Of a stretch of 64,000 bases of DNA, positions 39,628 to 48,386 are shown one piece after another. Numbering within the stretch: position 1 is the first letter of the stretch; each line of letters begins with the position of its first letter. This DNA is from Mayamaea pseudoterrestris (lineage: Eukaryota; Bacillariophyta; Bacillariophyceae; Sellaphorales; Sellaphoraceae). Position numbers and translations under genes: made by a program. The stretch covers positions 992,001-1,056,000 of the forward strand of contig BROI01000004.1 in NCBI GenBank assembly GCA_027923505.1, read 5' to 3'. Under the pieces are notes generated by a model. That model saw only the letters and a list, made by a program, of their open reading frames with translations, did no database searches and was not told the DNA's origin.

Positions 39628-42600
39628 ATGCTTGCTTCTACTAGACTGCAAGCAGTATATTTATGCTTACTTTCTTGTTCATTATGGCAATATGAGGCTT
39701 CCGCTTTTCACTTTCCGCTTTCGTTAGCTCGGTCAAGCAGTCGACTCTCGGCAGCATCGGGCTCATCCTCAACACCGTCTTCATTGGATCCCATTGCCTT
39801 TGGCGCGGGCGCATCCACAAAGTCGGATCTGGTTCAAGCCATTACGGAAGCAGTTTCATTGGCGTTGGATTCCTTGCCGCGCCACGCTCGTGCGATTGAC
39901 TTGGGACTGGTATCCGTGTCGAGCTTGTACGACGGAGGCATTCATCCAGTTTCCACCACTGTTGTTCCGGCGATACTAGCGGCGTTGCAAGTATATCATG
40001 ATGATCAAACGAAAAACAACAACCAGCAATCTACCAATAATGAACCGTATACATTGAAGAATCTCATGGGATCTACAGTGGCGGGTTGCATTGCCAGCGT
40101 TCCCAGTCGCCAACCATCATCGTCGTCATTTTCAAAAGCCGACGCATCCACTGCCTTTGTAACTCGCGCCTGCCAACCCATCGAGTACGAAGGCGTTCCC
40201 GCCGTGTCCATTACTCTGTGCGTATTGCCGGATTGTAGCGCCAGAGTCTTTCACGTATCGGCGGCTGACCTGCCGGACGATCCGGATGGACAAGTGAGTC
40301 TCGACGAGTGGAAGCGCATTGTTGGACTCAAGGGGTTTGGTGATGATGATGATGATGATGATAATAATAGTAATGACAACAAAGACGCGGCGCCGCCCAG
40401 CTTTCTACTCGTTCCTCATCCCGCCTTTGCCACGGACTTGGACGATTTCTTGTCCAGTCTCGCCACCTACTTTCCAAACTCGCCCTGCGTGGGAGGGATC
40501 GCCTCCACTGTGTCGTCTTTATCGCGCGCCAAGCTCTTTTTGTACGCGCCCGGAGCATCCACGACGTGTCACGCGGATGGCTGCGTCGGCGTGGCGCTTT
40601 GTGGCGACGTGCGGCTGGAGCAACGCACGGCGCTCGGCGCCAAGCCCGTGGGAGGCATTTACCAAATCGTCAAGGGACAAGATGCGACCATTAACGCCAT
40701 TGTGTTGGATGAGACGGCCACGGAAGCACTTCATGATGAGGAAGATGATGATGATGATGATAGTTTGGAGGAGACGGAGGAAAATGAAGCTGACATGACC
40801 AAGAAGGAACGGTTGATTGCGTCCTACGCCAAGGCTCGCATTCCGAAGCCACCACTCGCCGAAGCAAACTTTGTCATGCGCACGCTTTCGGACGATGACC
40901 AAGCATTCATGCGTCGCGTACTGCTCGTGGGACTAGACCAGGGCGCCGGAGGCATTGGAAGGACGGCGTCGGAACTGGCACGGTTGGCGCAGGGCGAAGG
41001 ACATCGGTTCACGGTCAAGCAAGTGGCAAGTGGCGGCATGAAGGATGGCAGTGTCACGTTCCCGTTGGGGAGTGTTAACATCAAAGCCGGTACTCGAATG
41101 CGATTCTTTGTGCGTGAGAGTAGCTTTGCCAAGAAGGAGATTAAGGCATTGTGGACTGGATATAAAAAGTCTATTTTGGATGAGCAGTTTCAGTCGTCGA
41201 ATGGTGCAAGCAGCACTATATTTGAGCCTGCTGCGTGCTTTGTGATACCTACACTCGACAGAGGCAATAAATTCTTTCTGGGAAAGGCAGGATATGAGAG
41301 CAATGCAGTGGCGACGTCACTTCCAGGCGTCCCATGTATTGCTGGATTCTTTTCAAACGGAGTTATTGGACAGATTGATAAATCAGAGAACAAAAAAGTC
41401 GGCGTTCAGGGAAGTGCTTCGAGCTATATTTTGATTGGAAGTCGATCTGGTCGGCCAATCTACTCACCGGCAAGTGCGGCATCTGACGAGGCCTCGGAAC
41501 AGATACGACTGGCGGCGCAGAAAGCCGAGGCGACGAGATTGGCAGCAGAGGATGAAAAGCGACAACAACGAATGAAAACTCATACTGTCGGTGAAAGTGA
41601 AGCTGCGCCGCGGAACGAGCAGGGTGAACTGATATTAAAGCGACGAGAGGTGCATGCTGGTCGCGCCCTTACGGTATCCACAGTCGAATGGAGTGTTGCT
41701 GAGAAAACAGCGAAACCTTCCAGTGTTTTGGAAGGATATATGTGGGACAAGGAGACTGAGGTTGATCGATTTCGGGAGCGAGTTCCATTGGCCAATCTCG
41801 TGTCGCAGTGTCGCCTCTCGGCAAGTGACCCTGCTGCTGTTAAACCGCGAGACTGGCTGAAACCTTTGACTGATGCTATTGCGTCCGATGGATTCGTTAT
41901 CATTCCGGAACTAAAACGATCGGAGCCAACTATTGGCTCCATTCGGAAAAAATACGATTTGAACAAACTCACCAAGATCTTTGTCGAAGCGAAGGTTCCT
42001 GTATTGTGTGTAAACTGCGATCAGATATTATTTGGCGGTTCGCTGGACGACGTTTCGACCGTCCGACAAGCAGCTACTACTGCCGCTATCGACCAAGCAT
42101 CAGAGGACGGGGTAGTGGTGCCGCCGCTATTGGCATCTGATCTTTTGTTGTACCCGTATCAGCTCTACAAACTTCGCTTGGCTGGAGCTGACGCAGTAAA
42201 CCTTATTGTTGGCGCCTTGGAAAAGAAAGATTTGATATATCTGACGAAGATTGCCTCCACTCTACAACTGCAATGCCTTGCAACAGTCACTTCCGAGATT
42301 CAGATACAGAATCTTTCAGTTTTAACAAAAGGTGGTATTGCAGGAGTCATTGTTTCAAATCGAGAATTGGAGGATTTCTCGTTTGACATGTCGGGTGAAC
42401 AAGCTCTGCGATTATTGAAAAGCGACGCTTTGAAATCCTGTCTTGAGACTCACGGCTCGGATATTCCCGTGCTCGTCGAAGGTCGCGTGGGTATGATCAC
42501 GCGAAGAGACTCCAGTGGGACGGAGACGACGCGTGCCTACCTCGATGAGCTCAAGGCAGCAGGCGCCAACGCTGCCATTGTTGGCGGAGGTCTTGCGATC

Positions 42601-42651
42601 GAAGGAAGCGATACCGCGCAGCTACTGGAATCACTTCGCGCTACTGTATAA
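39628..42651 (+). CDS. plastid-targeted FIST domain - IGPS-like fusion protein
   Basis: 1007 residues, ATG at 39628. The N-terminus is a signal peptide ending EASAFHF, a plastid-entry motif. Residues about 50-610 resemble FIST_N and FIST_C sensory domains (for example PCIAGFFSNGVIGQI near 570), interrupted by two Asp/Glu-rich insertions from GAT microsatellites (near 40343 and 40743). Residues about 735-1005 look like indole-3-glycerol-phosphate synthase: IPELKRSEPTIGSI, FGGSLDDV, PYQLYKLRLAGADAVNLIV, VSNREL, VLVEGRVG. The catalytic Lys of the R-K-D-F motif is replaced (PLLASDLLL), the VEV Glu is missing (ATVTSE) and the E-S of the last motif is E-G. It is probably a non-catalytic relative rather than the tryptophan enzyme; sensing or regulation is inference. 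Confidence 0.7.
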   Translation: MLASTRLQAVYLCLLSCSLWQYEASAFHFPLSLARSSSRLSAASGSSSTPSSLDPIAFGAGASTKSDLVQAITEAVSLALDSLPRHARAIDLGLVSVSSLYDGGIHPVSTTVVPAILAALQVYHDDQTKNNNQQSTNNEPYTLKNLMGSTVAGCIASVPSRQPSSSSFSKADASTAFVTRACQPIEYEGVPAVSITLCVLPDCSARVFHVSAADLPDDPDGQVSLDEWKRIVGLKGFGDDDDDDDNNSNDNKDAAPPSFLLVPHPAFATDLDDFLSSLATYFPNSPCVGGIASTVSSLSRAKLFLYAPGASTTCHADGCVGVALCGDVRLEQRTALGAKPVGGIYQIVKGQDATINAIVLDETATEALHDEEDDDDDDSLEETEENEADMTKKERLIASYAKARIPKPPLAEANFVMRTLSDDDQAFMRRVLLVGLDQGAGGIGRTASELARLAQGEGHRFTVKQVASGGMKDGSVTFPLGSVNIKAGTRMRFFVRESSFAKKEIKALWTGYKKSILDEQFQSSNGASSTIFEPAACFVIPTLDRGNKFFLGKAGYESNAVATSLPGVPCIAGFFSNGVIGQIDKSENKKVGVQGSASSYILIGSRSGRPIYSPASAASDEASEQIRLAAQKAEATRLAAEDEKRQQRMKTHTVGESEAAPRNEQGELILKRREVHAGRALTVSTVEWSVAEKTAKPSSVLEGYMWDKETEVDRFRERVPLANLVSQCRLSASDPAAVKPRDWLKPLTDAIASDGFVIIPELKRSEPTIGSIRKKYDLNKLTKIFVEAKVPVLCVNCDQILFGGSLDDVSTVRQAATTAAIDQASEDGVVVPPLLASDLLLYPYQLYKLRLAGADAVNLIVGALEKKDLIYLTKIASTLQLQCLATVTSEIQIQNLSVLTKGGIAGVIVSNRELEDFSFDMSGEQALRLLKSDALKSCLETHGSDIPVLVEGRVGMITRRDSSGTETTRAYLDELKAAGANAAIVGGGLAIEGSDTAQLLESLRATV

Positions 42652-42672
42652 TAGAATGTATATATATCGTGC

Positions 42673-43935
42673 TTATAATTCAGCTATTGCTTGCTCCATT
42701 TCTGCGTCTTGCTGCGTCGCCGGCGCCGTACTCGTGTCCTTGGTTTTCCGTCCTTCCTTATACTGCGGCCGTACACCCCTTGCAATAGGACCTGGATAAG
42801 TAAAGCGCTCAGAGGTGCGAAAAAGTTTGTTCAAGTATCCAATACGGCTAGGATGGCAAATAGCATTGTTGCCTAGCGGTCGGAGGGTGTCCATTGCCAT
42901 TTGACAGCACTGAAGGAAGCTTTTGGCTCGAAAGGTCATGTGCTCGCGAGCATTAATGTACGTTTGCAAAAGCAGCTGAAGTCGGCACCGAATATAAAAC
43001 ACTTCCTCCTCGCTGCAGACGGTGCGTTCAGGGTCAGAAAACTCTATTAATGCTCGCCAACCATCAAACGTACTCAGTGCCGCACGAAACGTTTCAATGC
43101 GCCTGTCAAGAGTCTTTGACACATCTGCATCGTCTATCGTCGTACCAAACAAAAAACAAGCCTCGCTGCTGTTCCAAAATGTGACATTTTGGAATTCATT
43201 CAATACTTGTGGTGGTGGCAAGCGGGGTCGTTTCGCTGGGAGTGCACGGCCGTTGCCCTTTCTCTTTTCAGTATTAATCGTCACTTTTGCAGAAACGGCG
43301 GTTGCAGCATCTCGAGCAACGCTAGAAACTGGCGGCGGACCCGTGCCTACAATAGGCTTGCAAACACTCTCTTCATACGCTTCAACGTCTTTTATAAATT
43401 CGCTTTCAAGCTCGATGCGAGAAACCAGCCACTTGTTGACATGGTAGTATGTGACACCCTGGCATCGCTGACGATAGACGCCAATCGTATTTCGCTCGTC
43501 AAAGTAATCAATCTGTGCATTCAACCCTGGGTTGCGCGACAATGATCGACTAAATTCTCCCTTGTTGAAATTATTCAAATCAAAGCTTGCGTCCCGCAAC
43601 AGCATGGCCGATAGTGGTTGCAGCTTCTTGTAAACGGCGTTGAACCACGTTGACGCCGATATCCAACGACCTAGCAGTGGCGCTCCCAAAATCGAATCGT
43701 CGCGCACCTGCTGCAACGCTCTCCAAACAATTTCGCCCTTGGTTGGCGGGCTAGCCTTGCGCAATTGACTCGGCGCCATGATTGGTGTCACGACGTTGAC
43801 CACCGAGGTTCGTTGCGGCGGCGGAGGCGCTTTTTTAGGTTTTGCAACCGGCAACCGTTTCCGTTTCACGTTCCTGCCCGTGGGACGACGCGGCAATGCC
43901 GACGGCGCAAAGCCTCGTCCCTGCGCCAACGCCAA
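42673..43935 (-). CDS. basic nuclear-type protein, probable C-terminal half of a frame-broken gene
   Basis: The frame opens at 43935 on a TTG; the first ATG is at 43779 (368 residues). It contains Arg/Lys/Pro-rich tracts (near 20-40 and 235-250 of the open frame, the second looking like a nuclear localisation signal) and two globular blocks around residues 65-185 and 265-380. No family recognised. Upstream, the frame stays open and reads naturally (KKTSRPSP...) back to an A-run at about 43962-43966, where it meets the frame of the next ORF (43866-44891). The two are most simply one gene with a one-base difference. Overlap of 70 bases between the ORFs also argues against two genes. Confidence 0.55.
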   Translation of the reverse strand: MALAQGRGFAPSALPRRPTGRNVKRKRLPVAKPKKAPPPPQRTSVVNVVTPIMAPSQLRKASPPTKGEIVWRALQQVRDDSILGAPLLGRWISASTWFNAVYKKLQPLSAMLLRDASFDLNNFNKGEFSRSLSRNPGLNAQIDYFDERNTIGVYRQRCQGVTYYHVNKWLVSRIELESEFIKDVEAYEESVCKPIVGTGPPPVSSVARDAATAVSAKVTINTEKRKGNGRALPAKRPRLPPPQVLNEFQNVTFWNSSEACFLFGTTIDDADVSKTLDRRIETFRAALSTFDGWRALIEFSDPERTVCSEEEVFYIRCRLQLLLQTYINAREHMTFRAKSFLQCCQMAMDTLRPLGNNAICHPSRIGYLNKLFRTSERFTYPGPIARGVRPQYKEGRKTKDTSTAPATQQDAEMEQAIAEL

Positions 43936-44891
43936 TGGAGACGGACGCGAAGTCTTTTTGCAGCCGTATGATATAGCCAGGGAAAGTAAACCTTCATTTG
44001 CGCCTCCGTGTAGCCTCCCACTGGCGGAACTGCGGCACCCCAGTACGGAAAGGTTGGGTTTGACGCAACGTCAGCCCAGACTTTGGCAAGGTCTGCTACT
44101 CCTGACGCTGCCGCTTGAGTATTTTTACTTGTTGTGATGGTCGTTGTAAGTTGTGTTGTCACAATACCAGACTGATGCACTGCAGTTTCTACTGGCTCTT
44201 TTGTTTGATTCAAATCGACTGACTCCACCAGAGAGCTTGTTTTGGTAAACAGGTTAGCCTTTTCCGTAGCATTTGCAGCAGTGGAGCTTGTGTTCGATGA
44301 ACCATGTTTAGCAGCAGTCGAACCATTCGTAGTTAAAGCTGATTCTTTGTCATCAGCAACATCCGCAGCTTTCTCTACACTAGCCATTGCTTCTTCTGAC
44401 TTGCTACTCGTAGCAGCTTCTGCGTTACTTTCACCATGTAAATTGCAGTTACCCAATGATTCCTTCGCGACAGTCGAAGAAGCAGCAGTCGAATCGTTCG
44501 TCGAAGCTGAATCAATTTTGTCAGCGTGATCCGCAGCTTTCTCAAGATTCGCCATGGCTTCTTCTGACTGAGTAGCAGCTTCGTTAATTTCTACATGTAT
44601 ATTGCTAGTCTCCAATGATTTCTTCTCGCCGGTCACAGCTGCAGCAGCAGCAGTCGAATCGTTCATTGAAGCTAGTTCATGTTCGTCAGCATTATTCGCA
44701 GCTTTTTCACATCTCGCCATGGCTTTTTCTGACTGAGTAGCAGCTTGAGCGTTAATATCGTCGTGTAAATTGTTGCTAGTCTCCAATGATTTCTTCTCGG
44801 CGGTCGAAGCTGCTGCAGTGACTTTTTCTTGTGCAGCGCTAAATTCCTTGTCACAAGAATGCATCAGCTGATCCACTGGAAGAGAGTCCAT
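43866..44891 (-). CDS. Ala/Ser/Glu-rich repeat protein, probable N-terminal half of the same gene
   Basis: From the ATG at 44891, 341 codons if read to the stop at 43866. Residues about 20-205 hold three to four imperfect repeats of about 50-58 residues with the core KKSLETSN-x-H-x3-I-N, then AATQSEEAMA-x2-EKAA-x2-AD and ND-S-T-A-A. After a Thr-rich stretch comes a conserved-looking SNPTFPYWGAAVPPVGGY block and QMKVYFPWLYHTAAK; then the frame turns Arg/Trp-rich and unnatural exactly at the A-run near 43962. The neighbouring frame supplies a better continuation. Function unknown. Confidence 0.55.
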   Translation of the reverse strand: MDSLPVDQLMHSCDKEFSAAQEKVTAAASTAEKKSLETSNNLHDDINAQAATQSEKAMARCEKAANNADEHELASMNDSTAAAAAVTGEKKSLETSNIHVEINEAATQSEEAMANLEKAADHADKIDSASTNDSTAASSTVAKESLGNCNLHGESNAEAATSSKSEEAMASVEKAADVADDKESALTTNGSTAAKHGSSNTSSTAANATEKANLFTKTSSLVESVDLNQTKEPVETAVHQSGIVTTQLTTTITTSKNTQAAASGVADLAKVWADVASNPTFPYWGAAVPPVGGYTEAQMKVYFPWLYHTAAKRLRVRLHWRWRRDEALRRRHCRVVPRAGT

Positions 44892-45078
44892 TCTCAATCC
44901 CAAAGTTACAATGTTGTTCAAGAAAGGTGTGAATGGCGCAGCATTAGCTTGACAACAACAAGCGAAACAAACAACGAAGTGTGATGGAGCTGCTTGCTAA
45001 ATGATTACCGTTACGACGTTCTTTTTTTAGTACCTTTACGACGTGATCAATCGGCATCGCATTTTGATCGTCGTCACC

Positions 45079-46491
45079 ATGGCCACAAGCCGATCAAGCG
45101 CTGCACAAAAAAGCCTTTCAATGACAATGACAGCAAAACAGTTACTGTTTCTTCTTGGAATTCTCATAGTTCCTCCTACAATAGCCGTGACAAGAAGTCG
45201 CCGCCGCAAGAATAGTCATCCCGATCAACGCGACATTAAAATCATTAATGAGTCCAAAGTCAGAATTGACGTGAAATGGATCAATCCAAATACGCGTCAA
45301 CCAGCCGACTCGACCATTGGTCCGGACGGTCTCATTTACGGAGGTGAAACTGGATTGAACTCGTTCGCGGGTCATTCCTTCGTCGTGGAGGAATTGGCAA
45401 ACGCTAAAACGAAAAAGTGTCTGCACAAACTCTGTCGCAAGGCGTACTTTACGGTCAGCAAGCACGAGGATCAAGTCTACATTGTCAATGACAGGTTTCT
45501 GGTGGACGCGCAAGATAGTCATACCAAAGCGACGCAGCAAGCCAAGGAGGCGCTACAGAAATGCCAGTTACAAACTAACCGCAAGAGTCTAGTAACAGCG
45601 AGTCAAGACGAAACTCTCAATCCACTCGACTTGGATCAAATGTATGCTTGTTTGGAAGCCAGCATTAACGAAACCTTGACGGAAACGCAAAACGATATCG
45701 ACTTTCAGCGCAGCGTGCGCAAAGACATGGCCCGTCGCTTGGTGCCATACACGTGCGGCAGCGGCTTGCCCGGCACCAGAGAGCAAATCATATCAACGAC
45801 ACGCGCCTTGGTGAATACCACGTTCCAGTTTTACGATCAGGAGGCGACTCCGCCATATCGAGTCAGCAGCAACGTGCAAGTATTGTTTGAAACACCAAAC
45901 AGTGCGATACTGCTCGTGCAAGATTTTTGGACCGCGCAGGAATGTCGCGAGCTGATCCACGAGAGTCAGCCGGCGGTGCATTCCAGCAACGTGCCACTGG
46001 CGGCCAAGCGAACCAATCCAGTGGTCAAGCGAGCTGTACGAAAGCTGCAGGAGTTTGCCAAAATGTTTTTGAAAGGTTCTGTCTTTACGTATGAACATGA
46101 TCCAGTCGTTCGGTTATATACGTCATGGCCACTGGACAAGGACGACGACGAGTGTGACATGACAAACGACGGAACCTGTTTCGACAAGGACGTTCCGCAG
46201 CAAAATCAAGTCATTGTCAAGACTCCCTACAATCTACCAAGCGACGCGGCTACCATGCGCATCTTTTGCGAAGTCCCCAAGCAGGGCGGCGCCATTCACT
46301 TTCCGCAGGCAGGTGTGCACGTTCACTTGCCGGAATTAAAGGAAGGGTCGGCACTCTTTACCATGTATGCGGATCCACAGACGGGTCAACAAGACGAAGA
46401 ACTCTTTTTAAACGAAATGATAGAGTGTCCCGTTGTAGAGGGAACACTTGTGCAGGTTGTGGATCATTATCATATTGGTTGGTCGCGTTGA
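45079..46491 (+). CDS. secreted VHL-like / prolyl-4-hydroxylase-like protein
   Basis: 470 residues from the ATG at 45079 (a GTG further up was rejected). A signal peptide or anchor spans about 20-40. Residues about 55-112 resemble a VHL beta domain (IINESKVRIDVKWINPNT ... TGLNSFAGHSFVV). The last 180 residues resemble a double-stranded beta-helix of 2-oxoglutarate/Fe(II) oxygenases of the prolyl-4-hydroxylase type: GGAIHFPQAGVHVHLPELKEGSALFTM and HYHIGWSR at the end. The usual H-x-D iron motif is not evident where it should be (around RLYTSWPLDKDDDE), so activity is uncertain. The combination links a hydroxylase-like fold to a VHL-like module in one chain. Confidence 0.6.
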   Translation: MATSRSSAAQKSLSMTMTAKQLLFLLGILIVPPTIAVTRSRRRKNSHPDQRDIKIINESKVRIDVKWINPNTRQPADSTIGPDGLIYGGETGLNSFAGHSFVVEELANAKTKKCLHKLCRKAYFTVSKHEDQVYIVNDRFLVDAQDSHTKATQQAKEALQKCQLQTNRKSLVTASQDETLNPLDLDQMYACLEASINETLTETQNDIDFQRSVRKDMARRLVPYTCGSGLPGTREQIISTTRALVNTTFQFYDQEATPPYRVSSNVQVLFETPNSAILLVQDFWTAQECRELIHESQPAVHSSNVPLAAKRTNPVVKRAVRKLQEFAKMFLKGSVFTYEHDPVVRLYTSWPLDKDDDECDMTNDGTCFDKDVPQQNQVIVKTPYNLPSDAATMRIFCEVPKQGGAIHFPQAGVHVHLPELKEGSALFTMYADPQTGQQDEELFLNEMIECPVVEGTLVQVVDHYHIGWSR

Positions 46492-46756
46492 TTGATGAGA
46501 CAAGATTGAATGAATAATATAACGAGGCGACAGAGACTACCGTAGTAGGTACGAGGACTATGTAACAATAAATACCCTACAAGCTTTTGTCATTACAATT
46601 AATGTATGCTAAGATGCGACTTTGTGCGTATTGCATTTTTACAACGACATCCTTCAAGGGAGGGTGAGTTTCTTGACGGGCGATTACAATGTCATACCTT
46701 TGCAGCCGTAGCAGCTATGTATCAGAGCAGTTATGACAATATTTTACTGCATGTCC

Positions 46757-48175
46757 TTATCTCTTCTCTCGCTTATCAGACATATCAACAGTTGTCTTGA
46801 TTGTTTCCAAGTCAGCCACTGCCGTCGCTGCTGCAACCAGTTCAGCCGCCTCGTCCATGCCTTGCTTTCCCTTGCTCTGTCCAATAGTGACTGGACAAGC
46901 TTTCTCCCCATCGGTCGACTTGCTCACAACAACCTCGTGCAGACAAAGTTCCTTGCCCTTTTCCCGAACGTTATGTATCCAATCCCAAACAGTCTTGGCC
47001 ACGAAATCATCCTTCTTTTCCTCGTCCCACTTTTTCGAATGCAGCAAGTAGAGCATTAAAAAGGTGGGAAGGTACCAAAGACTCGTCAGAAACACTTTGC
47101 GGGCGTTTTGGTTCGTTTTTTCACGTCGAAACCGATGCGCCACGTGCAGCGCGTACGCGTTCAAAGCGAGTCCCTCGAGCGCAAACATGCTGGACGTGGC
47201 GCCACACAACGTCGCAACAAAGGGCATGGCGGACAAGTACCACGCGTACTTGGTAATGAGTTGCGCCGTCTCTTGTCCATTCTCCTCCAAGCATGATACC
47301 ATTTGAAAGTTGCCTCGCTGGTAGTCGATGCGGTTGCAGTAGCTCAATGCGAAAAAGTGCGGAAGCTGCCACAAGTACAAGGTTCCTGCCAAAACGAGCG
47401 ACGCGGGGTCCAACATGCCGGCGCCACCCGTGGCGGCCGAATAGCCCATGACGGGCGGAATGGCGCCAACGACTGCGCCAACGTACGTGTTCAACGTGGA
47501 ATGCTTCTTCATGTAGGTATACACACCGGAATACAAGACAATGTTGCTGACACCAAGCGCCGTGGTGACTGGATCAGTTCCAATATACAGAAGCGATGTT
47601 CCAGAAACGGCCCATGCAATGGAGGCGTTCCTTGCTTGCTTTAACGTGAGTGCACCCGTCACGAGTGGCCGTTGCTGCGTTCGCTTCATGCGCGAGTCTT
47701 GCGACACTTCCAGCAACTGGTTCATGGCGGCCGCGCTGGCACTGCATAGACCCGTTCCAATGAGGCAGGCGCCAAGTACGTCCAGCTGCGACGATATGGG
47801 ACCTCCTGCGGCGAGGAACCCAGCCGCGGAAGTGGTCACGACGAGGGCTGATAGTCGGGCCTTGGCAAGGTCCAAGTAGGCGACGGAGCGTGACAAGGAT
47901 GACGAGGACTTTGCAGTTGAAGCGGAAGCGTGAGTACGCAATGGATCCGATGTTTCACTTGACTCATTTTCATTTTCAGAAGACTGGAGTAGCTCCTTTT
48001 CGTTCGACAATGGGTCTCGACTGCTGCTTGAGGACGAGGCGAACCATCGACGAGCCGAAATGCCAATTGAATCTGCATTTAATTTCGTTGGAATCTTTAT
48101 TCGATTATCATATCTAATGGTTCTAATCACTAGAAATGACTCCGTGCATCTTCGATTTCGTAAGAGCAACGCCAT
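46757..48175 (-). CDS. COX10: protoheme IX farnesyltransferase (haem O synthase), mitochondrial
   Basis: Farnesylates haem B to haem O for cytochrome c oxidase assembly in the inner mitochondrial membrane. 472 residues, ATG at 48175; a basic, Ser-rich N-terminus of about 95 residues is a likely mitochondrial presequence. The UbiA-type core begins with SVAYLDLAKARLSALVVTTS; the prenyl-binding motif NQLLEVSQDSRMKRTQQRP lies at about 150-172; the second motif region LPHFFALSYCNRIDYQRG is near 270. Seven to nine hydrophobic helices can be counted. A hydrophilic C-terminal tail of about 110 residues is longer than in bacteria. Converges with the VHL-like gene, 265 nt apart. Confidence 0.93.
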   Translation of the reverse strand: MALLLRNRRCTESFLVIRTIRYDNRIKIPTKLNADSIGISARRWFASSSSSSRDPLSNEKELLQSSENENESSETSDPLRTHASASTAKSSSSLSRSVAYLDLAKARLSALVVTTSAAGFLAAGGPISSQLDVLGACLIGTGLCSASAAAMNQLLEVSQDSRMKRTQQRPLVTGALTLKQARNASIAWAVSGTSLLYIGTDPVTTALGVSNIVLYSGVYTYMKKHSTLNTYVGAVVGAIPPVMGYSAATGGAGMLDPASLVLAGTLYLWQLPHFFALSYCNRIDYQRGNFQMVSCLEENGQETAQLITKYAWYLSAMPFVATLCGATSSMFALEGLALNAYALHVAHRFRREKTNQNARKVFLTSLWYLPTFLMLYLLHSKKWDEEKKDDFVAKTVWDWIHNVREKGKELCLHEVVVSKSTDGEKACPVTIGQSKGKQGMDEAAELVAAATAVADLETIKTTVDMSDKREKR

Positions 48176-48386
48176 GATGCCGTAAATCGTACATGGAGCT
48201 GCAAAAAGCGGTTCAAAATCTCATGGTGGCGGTGCAGCCCGCATCAGTCGTATGGAAAGACCCGGAGCTGTGAGTACCGATGCGAAACTAGTTTCAAACC
48301 GCAAAGGATCGCAGGCAACAGCGTAACTATAACCATCGCGGCGACTGATAGTACTGTACAACAACACTCACAGTAAACTGTATATT

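Noticed and set aside
40340-40380. GAT microsatellite as an independent repeat element
   Set aside because: It is in frame and codes for an acidic insertion within the FIST part; noted there instead.
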